A stretch of DNA of 64,000 nucleotides from Paenibacillus sp. OK003 (lineage in GTDB: Bacteria > Bacillota > Bacilli > Paenibacillales > Paenibacillaceae). The notes beneath the pieces were generated by a model that made no database searches, was not told the DNA's origin, and worked only from the letters and a program-made list of their open reading frames with translations. The stretch lies in assembly GCF_900109515.1 (NCBI RefSeq), contig NZ_FOBD01000011.1, positions 62,001 to 126,000 of the forward strand. The letters are read 5' to 3'. Of this stretch, positions 8,885 to 18,945 are shown piece after piece; position 1 is the first letter of the stretch; each line of letters begins with the position of its first letter. The translations under genes and the position numbers were made by a program.

Positions 8885-9616
8885 ATGAACGATGCACTCA
8901 TTGGCAGCTTTATCTCAGCCATGTCTACCGGCCTTGGGGCCATACCTATTCTATTTATGCGCAAAGTAACTCACCGTCTGCGTGATATTTTGCTTGCCTA
9001 CGCAGCAGGCATCATGACCTCTGCCTCGGTGTACAATCTCATTCCGGAAGCGCTCGGGCAATCCAATCTGTTTGTACTTGCCCTTGGTATTATGCTGGGC
9101 AGCATGGTTCTGCTTGTGCTGGAGATGAAGATTCCCCATGTGGATCTGGAAAATCCCGAGAAGATGCCTTTCAAAATTGAAGCCAAAGCCTTCATGATCA
9201 TTGCAGCCATCACTATGCATAACCTGCCCGAAGGGCTATCGGTAGGTGTCAGCTACGCGAGCAGTGACGCAGGACTTGGCAATCTGATTGCCTTTTCCAT
9301 TGGATTGCAGAATGCGCCGGAAGGATTCCTGGTCGCCCTCTTCCTCGTCAATCAGAACATCGGTCGCTTCAAGGCGCTCGGTATCGCCACGCTGACTGGC
9401 GCAGTTGAAATTGTTACAGCCATGATTGGTTACACACTCAGTAGTCTGGTGTCCGGTCTGGTCCCTTATGGTCTTGCCTTTGCAGCGGGTGCGATGATGT
9501 TCATCGTGTACAAGGAACTGATTCCCGAAAGCCACGGCGACGGCAATGCACGGGCGGCAACGGTTTCCTTTTTGCTCGGACTGATCACGATGATTGGGCT
9601 GACTGAACTCTTTTAA
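8885..9616 (+). CDS. ZIP family divalent metal transporter
   Basis: A 243-residue, about eight-helix membrane protein of the ZIP family (GufA/ZupT branch). It moves Zn2+ or related divalent metals across the membrane. The binding helices are visible as MHNLPEGLSVGVSY (TM4) and QNAPEGFLVALF (TM5), whose His, Asn and Glu line the metal site. The ATG at 8885 is preferred over an upstream frame extension because AGGAGGG lies just before it, although the 12-base spacing is long. A PerR-like box in its promoter suggests peroxide or metal control. A clear terminator follows. Confidence 0.9.
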   Translation: MNDALIGSFISAMSTGLGAIPILFMRKVTHRLRDILLAYAAGIMTSASVYNLIPEALGQSNLFVLALGIMLGSMVLLVLEMKIPHVDLENPEKMPFKIEAKAFMIIAAITMHNLPEGLSVGVSYASSDAGLGNLIAFSIGLQNAPEGFLVALFLVNQNIGRFKALGIATLTGAVEIVTAMIGYTLSSLVSGLVPYGLAFAAGAMMFIVYKELIPESHGDGNARAATVSFLLGLITMIGLTELF

Positions 9617-9666
9617 TGGAAAGAAGTAAGAACAGCCCTCACATGAACACAATGATGGACGGCAAA

Positions 9667-9712
9667 AAACCTGAAAGCACAGCGGCTCGCTGAACTTCCA
9701 GGTTCTTTTTTT
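9667..9712 (+). terminator. terminator after the ZIP transporter gene
   Basis: AACCTG / CAGGTT arms with an inner CAGCG / CGCTG stem are followed by CTTTTTTTG on the plus strand. Confidence 0.85.
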
Positions 9713-9761
9713 GTTCACAAATGAAGATTGAATGAAATGATCTGTAAAGGTCGTTGGACGA

Positions 9762-10577
9762 TTACAATCCGGATTTGATAAATCGAATCAGTTCGGCATT
9801 GAATTTTTCCAATTCATCATAAAATGCCCCGTGACCGCTCTCCTCAAAAGCAATCAATTGAGAACCCGCAATGCCTTTGTTCATCTCCTCGGCAAACTCA
9901 AATGGACATATCTCATCCTTCTTCCCGTGCAAAATGGCTGTAGGCACCTGAATCGAACTCAGGTCACCTCGCAAATCCTCATCTCGCAGTGCAATTGCAC
10001 TGGAGATCGTACTGTACGACGAAGCCTCCATACCGAGTGCATGGAACCAATCCATAAACGGCTGGCTATGCTGCTTCGCGAAAAACATGCCGCCAAACGT
10101 CTCCAGCAGCTTTGGACGATCTGCGAAGATCGGCTCAATAATCTGCTCAGTAAGCTGCGCTGGAGTCAATCCATACGGATAACTCTCACGCTGGGTGAAC
10201 ACCGGCGCCGCCGCAGACAATAGCGCCAGCTTGGATACACCATGTCCTGCATGGCGGGCCATATAATGCACGGCAATCGCTCCACCCATGGAAAAGCCCG
10301 CAAGTACAACGTCGGTCAACTCCAGATCATCAATCACGGCACGAACATCGTCCGCCATCCGGTCGTAGTCATAGCCTGTGGACGGTGCGTCCGACTTGCC
10401 ATACCCTCTGAAATCTATGGCAATGGTACGTATGCCATGATTCGGCTATACATTTAATTGATATTCAAACATTTTATAATTGACAGGCCAGCCGTGCAAA
10501 AAGACAACCGGTGTTCCTTGGCCAATATCTTCAACAAATACACTCACATTCGGTTCCACTTGTACGTAACGTCCCAT
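9762..10577 (-). pseudogene. alpha/beta hydrolase gene interrupted by an in-frame TAG
   Basis: Read through, this is a 271-residue alpha/beta hydrolase of the non-heme haloperoxidase/esterase type. The oxyanion motif FLHGWP is near residue 30. The nucleophile elbow AGFSMGG, an HGKKDEICP segment (Asp) and ESGHGAFY (His) complete the triad. The start ATG (10575-10577) follows GGAG, and codon 44 is TAG (10446-10448). The frame stays intact on both sides, and the residues after the stop (GIRTIAIDFRGYGKSDAP) are perfect family sequence. Everything else about the gene is normal. It is therefore either a recent nonsense mutation, a base error in the sequence, or a readthrough case. Translation restarting at an internal ATG near 10358 would lack the N-terminal strands. 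Confidence 0.85.
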
Positions 10578-10757
10578 ATTTCACAGCTCCCTTTATTGTC
10601 ATGTCGCTGCAGCGGCAAATTGCGAACTGCATGGTAATGCTTCAATAACAACGTTCCATGAGTCATATTCCGTTTGGAACGTTTCTCTAGAATCATCTCT
10701 TCGATTCATTACCCGCTGACCCAAGGTTCAAACGCCGTCTTTTTCAAATGGATATCG

Positions 10758-12773
10758 TTATCGCAGCAGTCTTAGTCCATTCAAAATAACCAGGATCGTG
10801 CTGCCTTCATGGCCTACCACGCCCAAGGGCAATGCAACATCTTGTAAAAAGTTACCTGCGATTAGAGCCAGAATTACCGTGATGGCAAAAAACATATTCT
10901 GCTTCACCGTCCGCTGTGCCCGGCGAGCCTGCCTGATCACCCAGGCGATTTCTTCAATATTGTCATTCATCAGTACAACATCCGCTACTTCCAGTGCCGT
11001 GCCGCTACCTGATACACCCATGCCCATACCCACCGTTGCCGCTGCAAGTGCAGGCGCATCATTCACACCATCCCCAACCATCAGCACTTGCCCGTACTGT
11101 TCACGAAGCAGATGCACCTGCTTCACTTTATCTTCGGGTAGCAGACCTGCATATACCAGGCTCACACCTGTCTCACGGGCGATCACTGCTGCCGATTCGG
11201 GACGATCACCTGTCAGCATAGCCACTTTCACACCCATCGCTTCCAGCTTTTTCACCGCTGCGGCCGCTTGTGGGCGCACGGTGTCCCTCATCGCGATCAG
11301 TCCAGCCATCTCCCCGTTCGCTGTTATGGCAGACACGGTTTTACCTTCTCCCTCAAGTTGGGCACGTATGCCATGCCACACAGCCAAATCCTTCATATCA
11401 GAAGCACCCCATTGCCCTTCTGTATCATTTGCATTATTTATCCCACTGCTCATATGATGCGTATCCAACTCATCCGTTTTGCCAATTTTCCAGAGCACGT
11501 CGTTTACTTTCCCCTCAATCCCCCAGCCTGTCAGAGCTTGAACCTGTTCTGCAATCGGGAGGTTGATGTCCTCCTTGGCGGCCCGCTCCACAATAGCCCG
11601 AGCCAGTGGGTGCATCGAAAGGTTCTCAATGGCAGCTACCGCACCCAACAACTGTGTACGGTCATATCCGTCTGCCGTTATAATATCGGTCACCTGTGGT
11701 GTACCCATCGTCAATGTTCCTGTTTTATCAAAAGCAACCACCCGGGTCTGGGCCATGTTCTCCACATGAGCGCCACCCTTGAAGAGAATACCGCGACGTG
11801 CACTGCTAGACATCGCTGATAACATGACCGGCATAATGGAAGAAACCAGGGCACAAGGTGAAGCTACAACCAGAAAGACCATTGCTTTGTAAAACGCATC
11901 ATTCCATGTCCAACCAAGCAATAGCGGTGTTGCCACAATAACCAGCACCGTTACGGCGACAACAATACGGGCGTAGATCCCCTCGAAACGCTCAATAAAG
12001 CGTTGGGAATCCGGCATTTCCGTCTGTGCTTCTTCCACCAGTTTAATGATTTTGCCAAACAACGATCCTTCAGCGGATTTGGTCACCTCCACGTATAGAG
12101 CACCTTCACCGTTCACGGTACCTGCATATACTTCGTCGCCAGCGACTTTGTCTACAGGTAAGGATTCGCCTGTAATCGAGGCCTGATTGATAAAAGAGCT
12201 GCCCCGGTACACGACACCATCCGCCGGAACCAGTTCCCCTGGTTTGACCAGCAACAGATCCCCCGGTTGCAAATCATTGATGGATACACGATTCATCTTC
12301 CCGTCCTCGATACGCAGCGCCGTTTCCGGTTTGAGCGCCAGCAGTGATGAAATATCCTTGTGGCTGCGCTCCGTTGCATAGCTCTCCAGTGCACCGCTTA
12401 ACGCAAAAATAAAAATCAGCATGGCCCCTTCATTCCAGTAGCCAATAGCTGCCGCTCCCAACGATGCTGCAATCATGAGCAGATTCACATCGAGATCACG
12501 ATCCTTGACCAGTGTCTCTATGCCTTCTTTGGCTTTAGTCCATCCACCTATGGCATAAGCAACAATATACAGCAGTACGGATAACTGGTTAGACCATGAT
12601 GCCGTCGCCCAGGCAATAAGCATCAAAAGTCCACTGCCCAGAGCAGCTTGCATTTCCTTGTTGCTCAGCATAGCCCGAAAGTCTGGTTTGCGCCCTCGGC
12701 CTGGGCCAGGTGTATTGGCGGAACGCTGTTCAGCTTTTGCTTGGGTTTGAATGGGTTGGTGTATCGCTTGCAT
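10758..12773 (-). CDS. P1B-4-type heavy-metal transporting ATPase (PfeT/ZosA-like)
   Basis: A 671-residue P-type ATPase. The phosphorylation motif DKTGTLT is near residue 348, TGES is the actuator loop, and GDGVNDAPALA is the hinge. The transport motif is SPCALV near residue 304 rather than CPC, the C-terminus has HEGSTILVILNGLRLL, and there is no N-terminal metal-binding domain. Those three traits mark the P1B-4 group, whose members export Fe2+, Co2+ or Zn2+. The start is uncertain: the ATG at 12773 has AAAGGA upstream, while an ATG 14 codons earlier has no ribosome site. Fur/PerR-like boxes and a perfect palindrome precede it, which fits iron or peroxide control as in PfeT. Confidence 0.9.
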   Translation of the reverse strand: MQAIHQPIQTQAKAEQRSANTPGPGRGRKPDFRAMLSNKEMQAALGSGLLMLIAWATASWSNQLSVLLYIVAYAIGGWTKAKEGIETLVKDRDLDVNLLMIAASLGAAAIGYWNEGAMLIFIFALSGALESYATERSHKDISSLLALKPETALRIEDGKMNRVSINDLQPGDLLLVKPGELVPADGVVYRGSSFINQASITGESLPVDKVAGDEVYAGTVNGEGALYVEVTKSAEGSLFGKIIKLVEEAQTEMPDSQRFIERFEGIYARIVVAVTVLVIVATPLLLGWTWNDAFYKAMVFLVVASPCALVSSIMPVMLSAMSSSARRGILFKGGAHVENMAQTRVVAFDKTGTLTMGTPQVTDIITADGYDRTQLLGAVAAIENLSMHPLARAIVERAAKEDINLPIAEQVQALTGWGIEGKVNDVLWKIGKTDELDTHHMSSGINNANDTEGQWGASDMKDLAVWHGIRAQLEGEGKTVSAITANGEMAGLIAMRDTVRPQAAAAVKKLEAMGVKVAMLTGDRPESAAVIARETGVSLVYAGLLPEDKVKQVHLLREQYGQVLMVGDGVNDAPALAAATVGMGMGVSGSGTALEVADVVLMNDNIEEIAWVIRQARRAQRTVKQNMFFAITVILALIAGNFLQDVALPLGVVGHEGSTILVILNGLRLLR

Positions 12774-12889
12774 ATGAATCACAATCCTTTCTGAATGTCG
12801 GGTTGTGGAGTGCATTTTGCTGCATCCATGTCCCGTGTATTGAAGTCGTATTGAGAATGAGAGCCATTGTTAATACCCTAAAAATGACA

Positions 12890-12920
12890 CATGCTGCTGC
12901 GGGAATCCCGCAGCAGCATG
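12890..12920 (-). promoter_or_regulatory. perfect 15-bp inverted repeat in the metal ATPase leader
   Basis: CATGCTGCTGCGGGA (12890-12904) and its exact complement (12906-12920) are separated by one base. It lies between the Fur-like boxes and the ATPase start. On the minus strand it is followed seven bases later by a short T run (CATTTTTAG), so it could be an attenuator hairpin, or an operator near the transcription start. Confidence 0.7.
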
Positions 12921-12938
12921 GTTATTGAATGGTTGTTG

Positions 12939-12978
12939 AATGATTTTCAAATCATTTTGAATGAGAATGATAATCATT
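12939..12978 (-). promoter_or_regulatory. tandem Fur-family boxes before the metal ATPase gene
   Basis: Two dyads lie side by side. AATGATTTTCAAATCATT (12939-12956) is a perfect palindrome. TGAGAATGATAATCA (12962-12976) matches the Fur 7-1-7 consensus TGATAATNATTATCA at 13 of 15 positions. They sit where a promoter of the ATPase gene would lie. Apart from these dyads and the palindrome at 12890-12920, I see nothing else in the gene-free stretch 12774-13144 but the metY terminator. Confidence 0.65.
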
Positions 12979-13081
12979 TTTGTGCTTATGCAATTATTTT
13001 TACCCAATACAACTTTTGCTTCATTATATGCCTGTGCTCTGCATTTGTAAATGGGTTTTTCACCTTAGCCGGTGTAAAATT

Positions 13082-13114
13082 AAAAAAGCCACTCGTCCAT
13101 AAGGACAAGCGGCT
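13082..13114 (-). terminator. terminator after the O-acetylhomoserine sulfhydrylase gene
   Basis: On the minus strand AGCCGCTTGTCC pairs with GGACGAGTGGCT and is followed by TTTTTT. Confidence 0.85.
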
Positions 13115-13144
13115 CGTGTGAATTTAATTTATTAACGTTATGAA

Positions 13145-14473
<1,329 letters not shown>

Positions 14474-14615
14474 TTATACGTTTGGCAAATCCCTAGATGT
14501 CATGACATGGTGGCGTATGTTTTACATATTCTCTCACAAGATGTCGGTTTTGAAAAGAAGTATTTCCGATTTTTCCGATAAGAAATATTTATTATGTGTT
14601 ACGAAGACCGCTATA

Positions 14616-14646
14616 CAAAAAAAACCTTTGCTCTCGCAAAGGTTTT
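14616..14646 (-). terminator. terminator after the kdu operon
   Basis: On the minus strand AAAACCTTTG pairs with CAAAGGTTTT around CGAGAG and runs into a T tract. It lies after the sugar epimerase gene. Confidence 0.88.
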
Positions 14647-14699
14647 AAGGATTTTTTTGCAACGATTCAACTGCCAGGCTGCTGCCGACTCTTTACCGT

Positions 14700-15545
14700 T
14701 TATACCCGAACGCCACTCCATATCTCACGTAAATGCTTGGCCGCTGGGACAGCTTCCTCCGCCGTTACCCCTTCTAGTGAAATATCGATATGTGGTTTAT
14801 ACGTCTTCAATAGTTCAAAAAATAACGGATAATCCAGAATGCCCTCACCCGGCACCGGATTGAACTTCTCACCCTGTGCATTGAAAGCAACGTCTTTGGC
14901 ATGAATGACAATGATGCGCTGATACAGCGTTTCCATCACTTCACGCAGGAAGGCAGACTGGTCAGCCACATGCGGCTGTTTGATCAGATTACAAGGATCG
15001 AACAGCATGCCCAGATTGGATGAAGGGATTTCTTCGAACAGGCGGATCATATGTTCACGCGTATGAAGTGTATGGGTAGATACAGGCTCAATCGCCGCAT
15101 GAACGCCCCACTTCTCCGCCTCTTCCGCCAGTTCCTCTACCGTCTCCCGCAGCACAGTCCACGCCTTTTCTTCATATCCGTTCGCATGAGTATCCCGATA
15201 CGTATCCAGGCCCCCCGTCTCCGTTGCCACCATACTGCAACCGAAATCCCGGGCATAACGCAGATGCTCCTTGAATCGATTAATGTCTGCACGACGGGCC
15301 ACAGGATCAGGATCAATCGGGTTAATATAGCAGCCTAGTACCGCAATCTTGACTCCGCGCTGTGCAAATTGATCTCCGATCTCATTCGCCAGTCCAGGGC
15401 TCAGCTTGCCATTGGAAGAGTCCACATCCGATAACGCCTTGGCTAATGCCAACTGTACCGAATTGAATCCGTTATCCGCGATAGTCTGTGCAAGCTGCGC
15501 TGTAGGCTGTTTGCCAAACGTATGCGCAAGAATACCAAGTTTCAT
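14700..15545 (-). CDS. sugar phosphate isomerase/epimerase (TIM barrel)
   Basis: A 281-residue protein of the xylose-isomerase-like TIM-barrel superfamily (AP endonuclease 2 family fold). Metal-ligand regions can be seen in ATETGG, HAAIEPV, MLFDPCN, VIHAKDV and DISLEGVT. It probably isomerises or epimerises a keto-sugar or uronate intermediate. The ATG at 15545 follows GGAGG and gives the normal MKLGILAHTFG start; the longer frame adds nine residues without a ribosome site. It is the last gene of the kduI operon, 35 bases after kduD, so its substrate is probably a hexuronate derivative (inference). Confidence 0.85.
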   Translation of the reverse strand: MKLGILAHTFGKQPTAQLAQTIADNGFNSVQLALAKALSDVDSSNGKLSPGLANEIGDQFAQRGVKIAVLGCYINPIDPDPVARRADINRFKEHLRYARDFGCSMVATETGGLDTYRDTHANGYEEKAWTVLRETVEELAEEAEKWGVHAAIEPVSTHTLHTREHMIRLFEEIPSSNLGMLFDPCNLIKQPHVADQSAFLREVMETLYQRIIVIHAKDVAFNAQGEKFNPVPGEGILDYPLFFELLKTYKPHIDISLEGVTAEEAVPAAKHLREIWSGVRV

Positions 15546-15580
15546 GTCACTGCCTCCTTTGCCATCGATCACTGACAGGA

Positions 15581-16333
15581 TTAACGAGCCATCCAGCCGC
15601 CATCCACATTCAGTATGTGACCATTCAAATAGTCCGAAGCCGCCGATGCCAGGAAAACAACCGGACCTTTCAGATCCTCAGGTGTTCCCCAGCGTCCGGC
15701 CGGAATCCGTGCCGTGATGTCACGGTACCGATTTTCATCGGCGCGAATCTGAGTCGTATTGTCTGTTTCCATATAGCCTGGTGCAATCCCGTTGATTTGA
15801 ACACCTTTGCCTGCCCATTCATTCGCGAGTGCTTTCGTTAAACCGGCAACCCCATGTTTACTGGCCGTGTATCCTGGTACGTTAATTCCACCCTGATAAG
15901 ACAGCATCGAGGCAATGTTAATGATCTTGCCGCTTCCCCGTTCAATCATATGTCTGCCAGCCAACTGACTCAGGAAAAATACCGTATTCAGGTTAAGACC
16001 AATGACATCATGCCAGTCCTGTTGACCGTGATCCGCTGCAGGTGTACGACGAATAATTCCCGCATTATTGACCAGAATATCAATTCTCGCCTGAAAGGCT
16101 AATGCCTTTTCAAACACCCCGGTCAGTTCATCCTCACGACTCAAATCAGCTTCAATCACATGCGCTTTTCGTCCGAGAGCCTCAATGGCTTTCGCTGTCT
16201 CCGCTGGATTGGAGTAAGACACCAGCACAACATCCGCCCCGGCTTCAGCAAGGCCAATCGCCATTCCTTGTCCAAGACCTCCTGATGTACCAGTGACAAG
16301 TGCAACTTGTCCGCTTAAATCAAATGGGTTCAT
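15581..16333 (-). CDS. kduD: 2-deoxy-D-gluconate 3-dehydrogenase (DKII reductase)
   Basis: A 250-residue short-chain dehydrogenase. TGTSGGLGQGMA is the NAD(P)-binding loop, NNAGI the structural motif, Ser in NIASMLS and YTASKHG the catalytic Ser and Tyr/Lys, and ILNVDGGWMAR the conserved C-terminus. It reduces 2,5-diketo-3-deoxygluconate to KDG in the breakdown of unsaturated uronates from pectin or glycosaminoglycans. ATG at 16333 follows GGAGG by eight bases; the frame upstream of it is not real coding. It is paired with kduI in the same operon, which makes the assignment firm within the SDR family. Confidence 0.92.
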   Translation of the reverse strand: MNPFDLSGQVALVTGTSGGLGQGMAIGLAEAGADVVLVSYSNPAETAKAIEALGRKAHVIEADLSREDELTGVFEKALAFQARIDILVNNAGIIRRTPAADHGQQDWHDVIGLNLNTVFFLSQLAGRHMIERGSGKIINIASMLSYQGGINVPGYTASKHGVAGLTKALANEWAGKGVQINGIAPGYMETDNTTQIRADENRYRDITARIPAGRWGTPEDLKGPVVFLASAASDYLNGHILNVDGGWMAR

Positions 16334-16415
16334 GAATGATTCCTCCGCATGGTTATTGGGTTGCAAACCGTGTCCTTCAGCCTCGGTAGTCAAGTAACCA
16401 CTGTGGAACTGAAGG

Positions 16416-17177
16416 TCAGCTCTGATAATCCACTTCGATACCATTTTGCCTGTACAGGGCTGCTGTCTCCTCATCCAAGCGACTGTCGCTGATGATACAG
16501 TCCAGCTCCGAACAGTGTGCAAAGGTCCGAAGGGCAAATTGTCCAAATTTATAATGATCCACGACGCCATAGACCTGCTGTGAAGCAGAGATCATTGCTT
16601 TTTTTAATGGCACCAGATCTCCTGTATATATGGAAAGTCCAAATTCCGGATGAAGTGCCGTCGTTGAGATAAATGCTTTGTGAATGTTGAGACCTGATAT
16701 GAAGGCCGCCGTGTCGTCTCCCACCAGCATATTGCGCACCCTTGCTCCGCCAGGCACAACCAGTCGCACCTGCTCCTTTTTGGTCAGCTCGGCAATAATG
16801 AACAGATCATTGGTAACCACCGTAATGGGCTGATTGTCCATTCGCTTCGCCATCTCCAACGTAGTGCTCCCACCATCCAGCGCAACAATATCTCCTGGTC
16901 GGATATATGCAAGGGCTCGCTCGGCAATCTCCGTTTTCTCCGAATGATGCTTTTCCGTAGCCCCGCGACTCGTCAGGATGCCATACTGGTCGTTCTGAGC
17001 CAGCATCGCACCCCCGTGGACACGCACGAGTAATCCCATGCCTTCCAGCTTATCGAGATCCTCCCGCACGGTCTTGCCTGTGACCTGTAACAGTTCACTC
17101 AAATCACTGACGGTGACTTCCTGCCGCTCCAGCAGAGCCTCCATAATTTTTTCATGTCTTTTCAATGGATTCATCAC
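16416..17177 (-). CDS. DeoR/GlpR-family regulator of the kdu operon
   Basis: A 253-residue regulator. Residues 1-57 form a winged helix with VTVSDLSELLQVTGKTVRED, and the rest is a DeoR C-terminal sensor with the sugar-phosphate-binding element ALDGGSTTLEMA and the later GLSIYTGD region. It lies inside the operon, between kduI and kduD, so it probably senses a uronate catabolite and controls the operon. Three 10-bp direct repeats just before kduI are a plausible binding site. DeoR proteins are usually repressors lifted by a phosphorylated sugar. Confidence 0.9.
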   Translation of the reverse strand: MMNPLKRHEKIMEALLERQEVTVSDLSELLQVTGKTVREDLDKLEGMGLLVRVHGGAMLAQNDQYGILTSRGATEKHHSEKTEIAERALAYIRPGDIVALDGGSTTLEMAKRMDNQPITVVTNDLFIIAELTKKEQVRLVVPGGARVRNMLVGDDTAAFISGLNIHKAFISTTALHPEFGLSIYTGDLVPLKKAMISASQQVYGVVDHYKFGQFALRTFAHCSELDCIISDSRLDEETAALYRQNGIEVDYQS

Positions 17178-17211
17178 AGATCAACTTCCTGTTTCTTTGG
17201 AATTTACGTGC

Positions 17212-18051
17212 CTATTTCAGGTCCTTCATCGCCACGCCGTCCATATCCTCGAACGTCTGGTTTTCACCAGCCATTGCCCAGCAGAAGGTATAGCTGCTCG
17301 TACCGACACCACTGTGGATGGACCAGCTAGGAGAGATGATGGCCTGACGGTCACGCACAACCAGATGCCGTGTTTCGTTTGGCTCGCCCATCATATGGAA
17401 TACAACGCCATCTTCCGGCAGGTTGAAATACAAGTATACTTCGGAACGGCGGTTGTGGGTATGTGCAGGCATGGTGTTCCACATGTTGCCCTTGTCGAGT
17501 TCCGTAATGCCCATTACCAGCTGACAGCTCTGGATTCCGCCTTCTCCCTGGTGGATGTAGCGATAGATCGTCCGTTCATTCGAGCCTTCAATGCTGCCGA
17601 GATGGTTCGGCTGAGCTTGTTCTTGCGTTGCTTTTACTGTTGGATATGTGTGGTGAGCTGGTGTGGATACAAAATAAAACTGAGCCGGCTGATCGTTGCC
17701 GCTGCTCTTGAACACAACTTCTTTTACACCTCTGCCGATGTACAGGCATTCCTTCGCACCAATCTCGTATCCTTGACCGTCAGCTGTCACCGTTCCATGA
17801 CCTCCAACATTAATGATACCGATTTCACGACGCTCCAGGAAAAAGTTCGTTCCGATATCCTTCAGGTTCACTTCAAGTGCAATATCCTTGCTTTGAGGTA
17901 CAGCCGTTCCTACAATATAACGATCTACATGGGAATATACCGTCACCAATTCATCTGTGGCAAACAATTGCTCCATCAAGAATTCCTCGCGCAGACGGGC
18001 CGTATCATACGTTTTTACCTCATTTGGGTGTGCAGCATAACGGTTTTGCAT
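17212..18051 (-). CDS. kduI: 5-dehydro-4-deoxy-D-glucuronate isomerase
   Basis: A 279-residue cupin-fold isomerase. It converts 5-keto-4-deoxyuronate (from unsaturated galacturonate) to 2,5-diketo-3-deoxygluconate, the substrate of KduD. The zinc-site segment PAHTHNRRSEVYLYF and the N-terminal RYAAHPNEVKTYDT are diagnostic. The ATG at 18051 (AAAGGAA upstream) gives the family N-terminus MQNRYAAHP; a longer frame would read 16 residues through the operator repeats. It is the first gene of the operon. Confidence 0.94.
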   Translation of the reverse strand: MQNRYAAHPNEVKTYDTARLREEFLMEQLFATDELVTVYSHVDRYIVGTAVPQSKDIALEVNLKDIGTNFFLERREIGIINVGGHGTVTADGQGYEIGAKECLYIGRGVKEVVFKSSGNDQPAQFYFVSTPAHHTYPTVKATQEQAQPNHLGSIEGSNERTIYRYIHQGEGGIQSCQLVMGITELDKGNMWNTMPAHTHNRRSEVYLYFNLPEDGVVFHMMGEPNETRHLVVRDRQAIISPSWSIHSGVGTSSYTFCWAMAGENQTFEDMDGVAMKDLK

Positions 18052-18083
18052 CTTTAATCCATTCCTTTCGTGAGTCAGATAAT

Positions 18084-18113
18084 GTTCATATAAGTTCATT
18101 TTAGTTCATTTAA
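18084..18113 (-). promoter_or_regulatory. three 10-bp direct repeats before kduI (probable operator)
   Basis: GTTCATATAA, GTTCATTTTA and GTTCATTTAA follow each other with exact 10-bp spacing, placing the GTTCAT cores on one face of the helix. They start 33 bases before kduI. DeoR-family regulators often bind direct repeats, and one is encoded in this operon. Confidence 0.6.
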
Positions 18114-18183
18114 TATCTTTTGTGTACCTTTTTTTAAAAAAATTTGATTTTCAGATATACCTGTCTCTTATACACGTTTGTTC

Positions 18184-18215
18184 AAAAAAAGCGTCTGGAG
18201 ACCCATCCAGACGCT
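18184..18215 (-). terminator. terminator after the ABC ATPase gene of the bacteriocin island
   Basis: On the minus strand AGCGTCTGGA pairs with TCCAGACGCT around TGGGTC and is followed by seven T residues. Confidence 0.9.
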
Positions 18216-18280
18216 AGAGTATATATGAATTTCGACTAACACGATCTATTTATATGGCGCCAGTATGACTAATAAACGCC

Positions 18281-18940
18281 CTAAACAACTGTCCCCTCTT
18301 TAATATAGATAATTCTGTCGCAGACATCGGCTACCTGATGATCATGTGTGACAATGACAATGGTCTTGCCTCTTCGGTGCAATTCTTTAAAAATGCTTAA
18401 TATTGATTGCTCTGTCTTCTCGTCAAGTGAACCTGTCGGTTCATCAGCCAAAATAATAGAGGGATCTTGGACTATTGCTCTCGCAATAGCGACTCGTTGC
18501 ATTTCTCCGCCTGAAAGATTATTCACAGCCTCCTCGGATAAATGGTTTATTTCTAAAGACGACAGTGTCTCTTTAACTTTTTTATTTATAACTGATTTTG
18601 GTACTTTGCTGTATCTTAAAGGCAAAGCCACGTTTTCAAATACATTTTTAGCTTCGATTAACGCATAATTTTGTACAATAAAACCTATCACTTTCCTGCG
18701 GAAGATAGCGGACTCAGCTGATGTTTTGGATAGTACATCCTGATCCATATATTTGTATATTCCAGAATCAACCTTCTCTAACCCAGCCATTATATTTAGT
18801 AACGTAGATTTACCTGAGCCACTTCTTCCCATAATTGCAGTCATTGAGCCCTCTTCTAAAGTGAGGCTCAGACCTCTCAATACTTCATTCTTTTTAGCTC
18901 CAGTTTCATAGCATTTATGCAAGTCGTTAATCTCAATCAA
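18281..18940 (-). CDS. ABC transporter ATPase (MacB/LolD type) of the bacteriocin island
   Basis: A 219-residue ATPase with Walker A GRSGSGKST, signature LSGGEMQRVAIARA, Walker B IILADEPTGSLDE and the switch His in IVTHDH. The type matches MacB/LolD/FtsE ATPases that drive FtsX-fold permeases. The start is set at TTG 18940, eight bases after GGAG, which gives the family-like MIEINDLHKCYE; a GTG at 18949 overlapping the permease stop is the alternative. It is the last gene of the island and AT-rich like its partners. Probable role: power an exporter or immunity pump for the secreted protein encoded upstream. Confidence 0.9.
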   Translation of the reverse strand: MIEINDLHKCYETGAKKNEVLRGLSLTLEEGSMTAIMGRSGSGKSTLLNIMAGLEKVDSGIYKYMDQDVLSKTSAESAIFRRKVIGFIVQNYALIEAKNVFENVALPLRYSKVPKSVINKKVKETLSSLEINHLSEEAVNNLSGGEMQRVAIARAIVQDPSIILADEPTGSLDEKTEQSILSIFKELHRRGKTIVIVTHDHQVADVCDRIIYIKEGTVV

Positions 18941-18945
18941 TAAGA

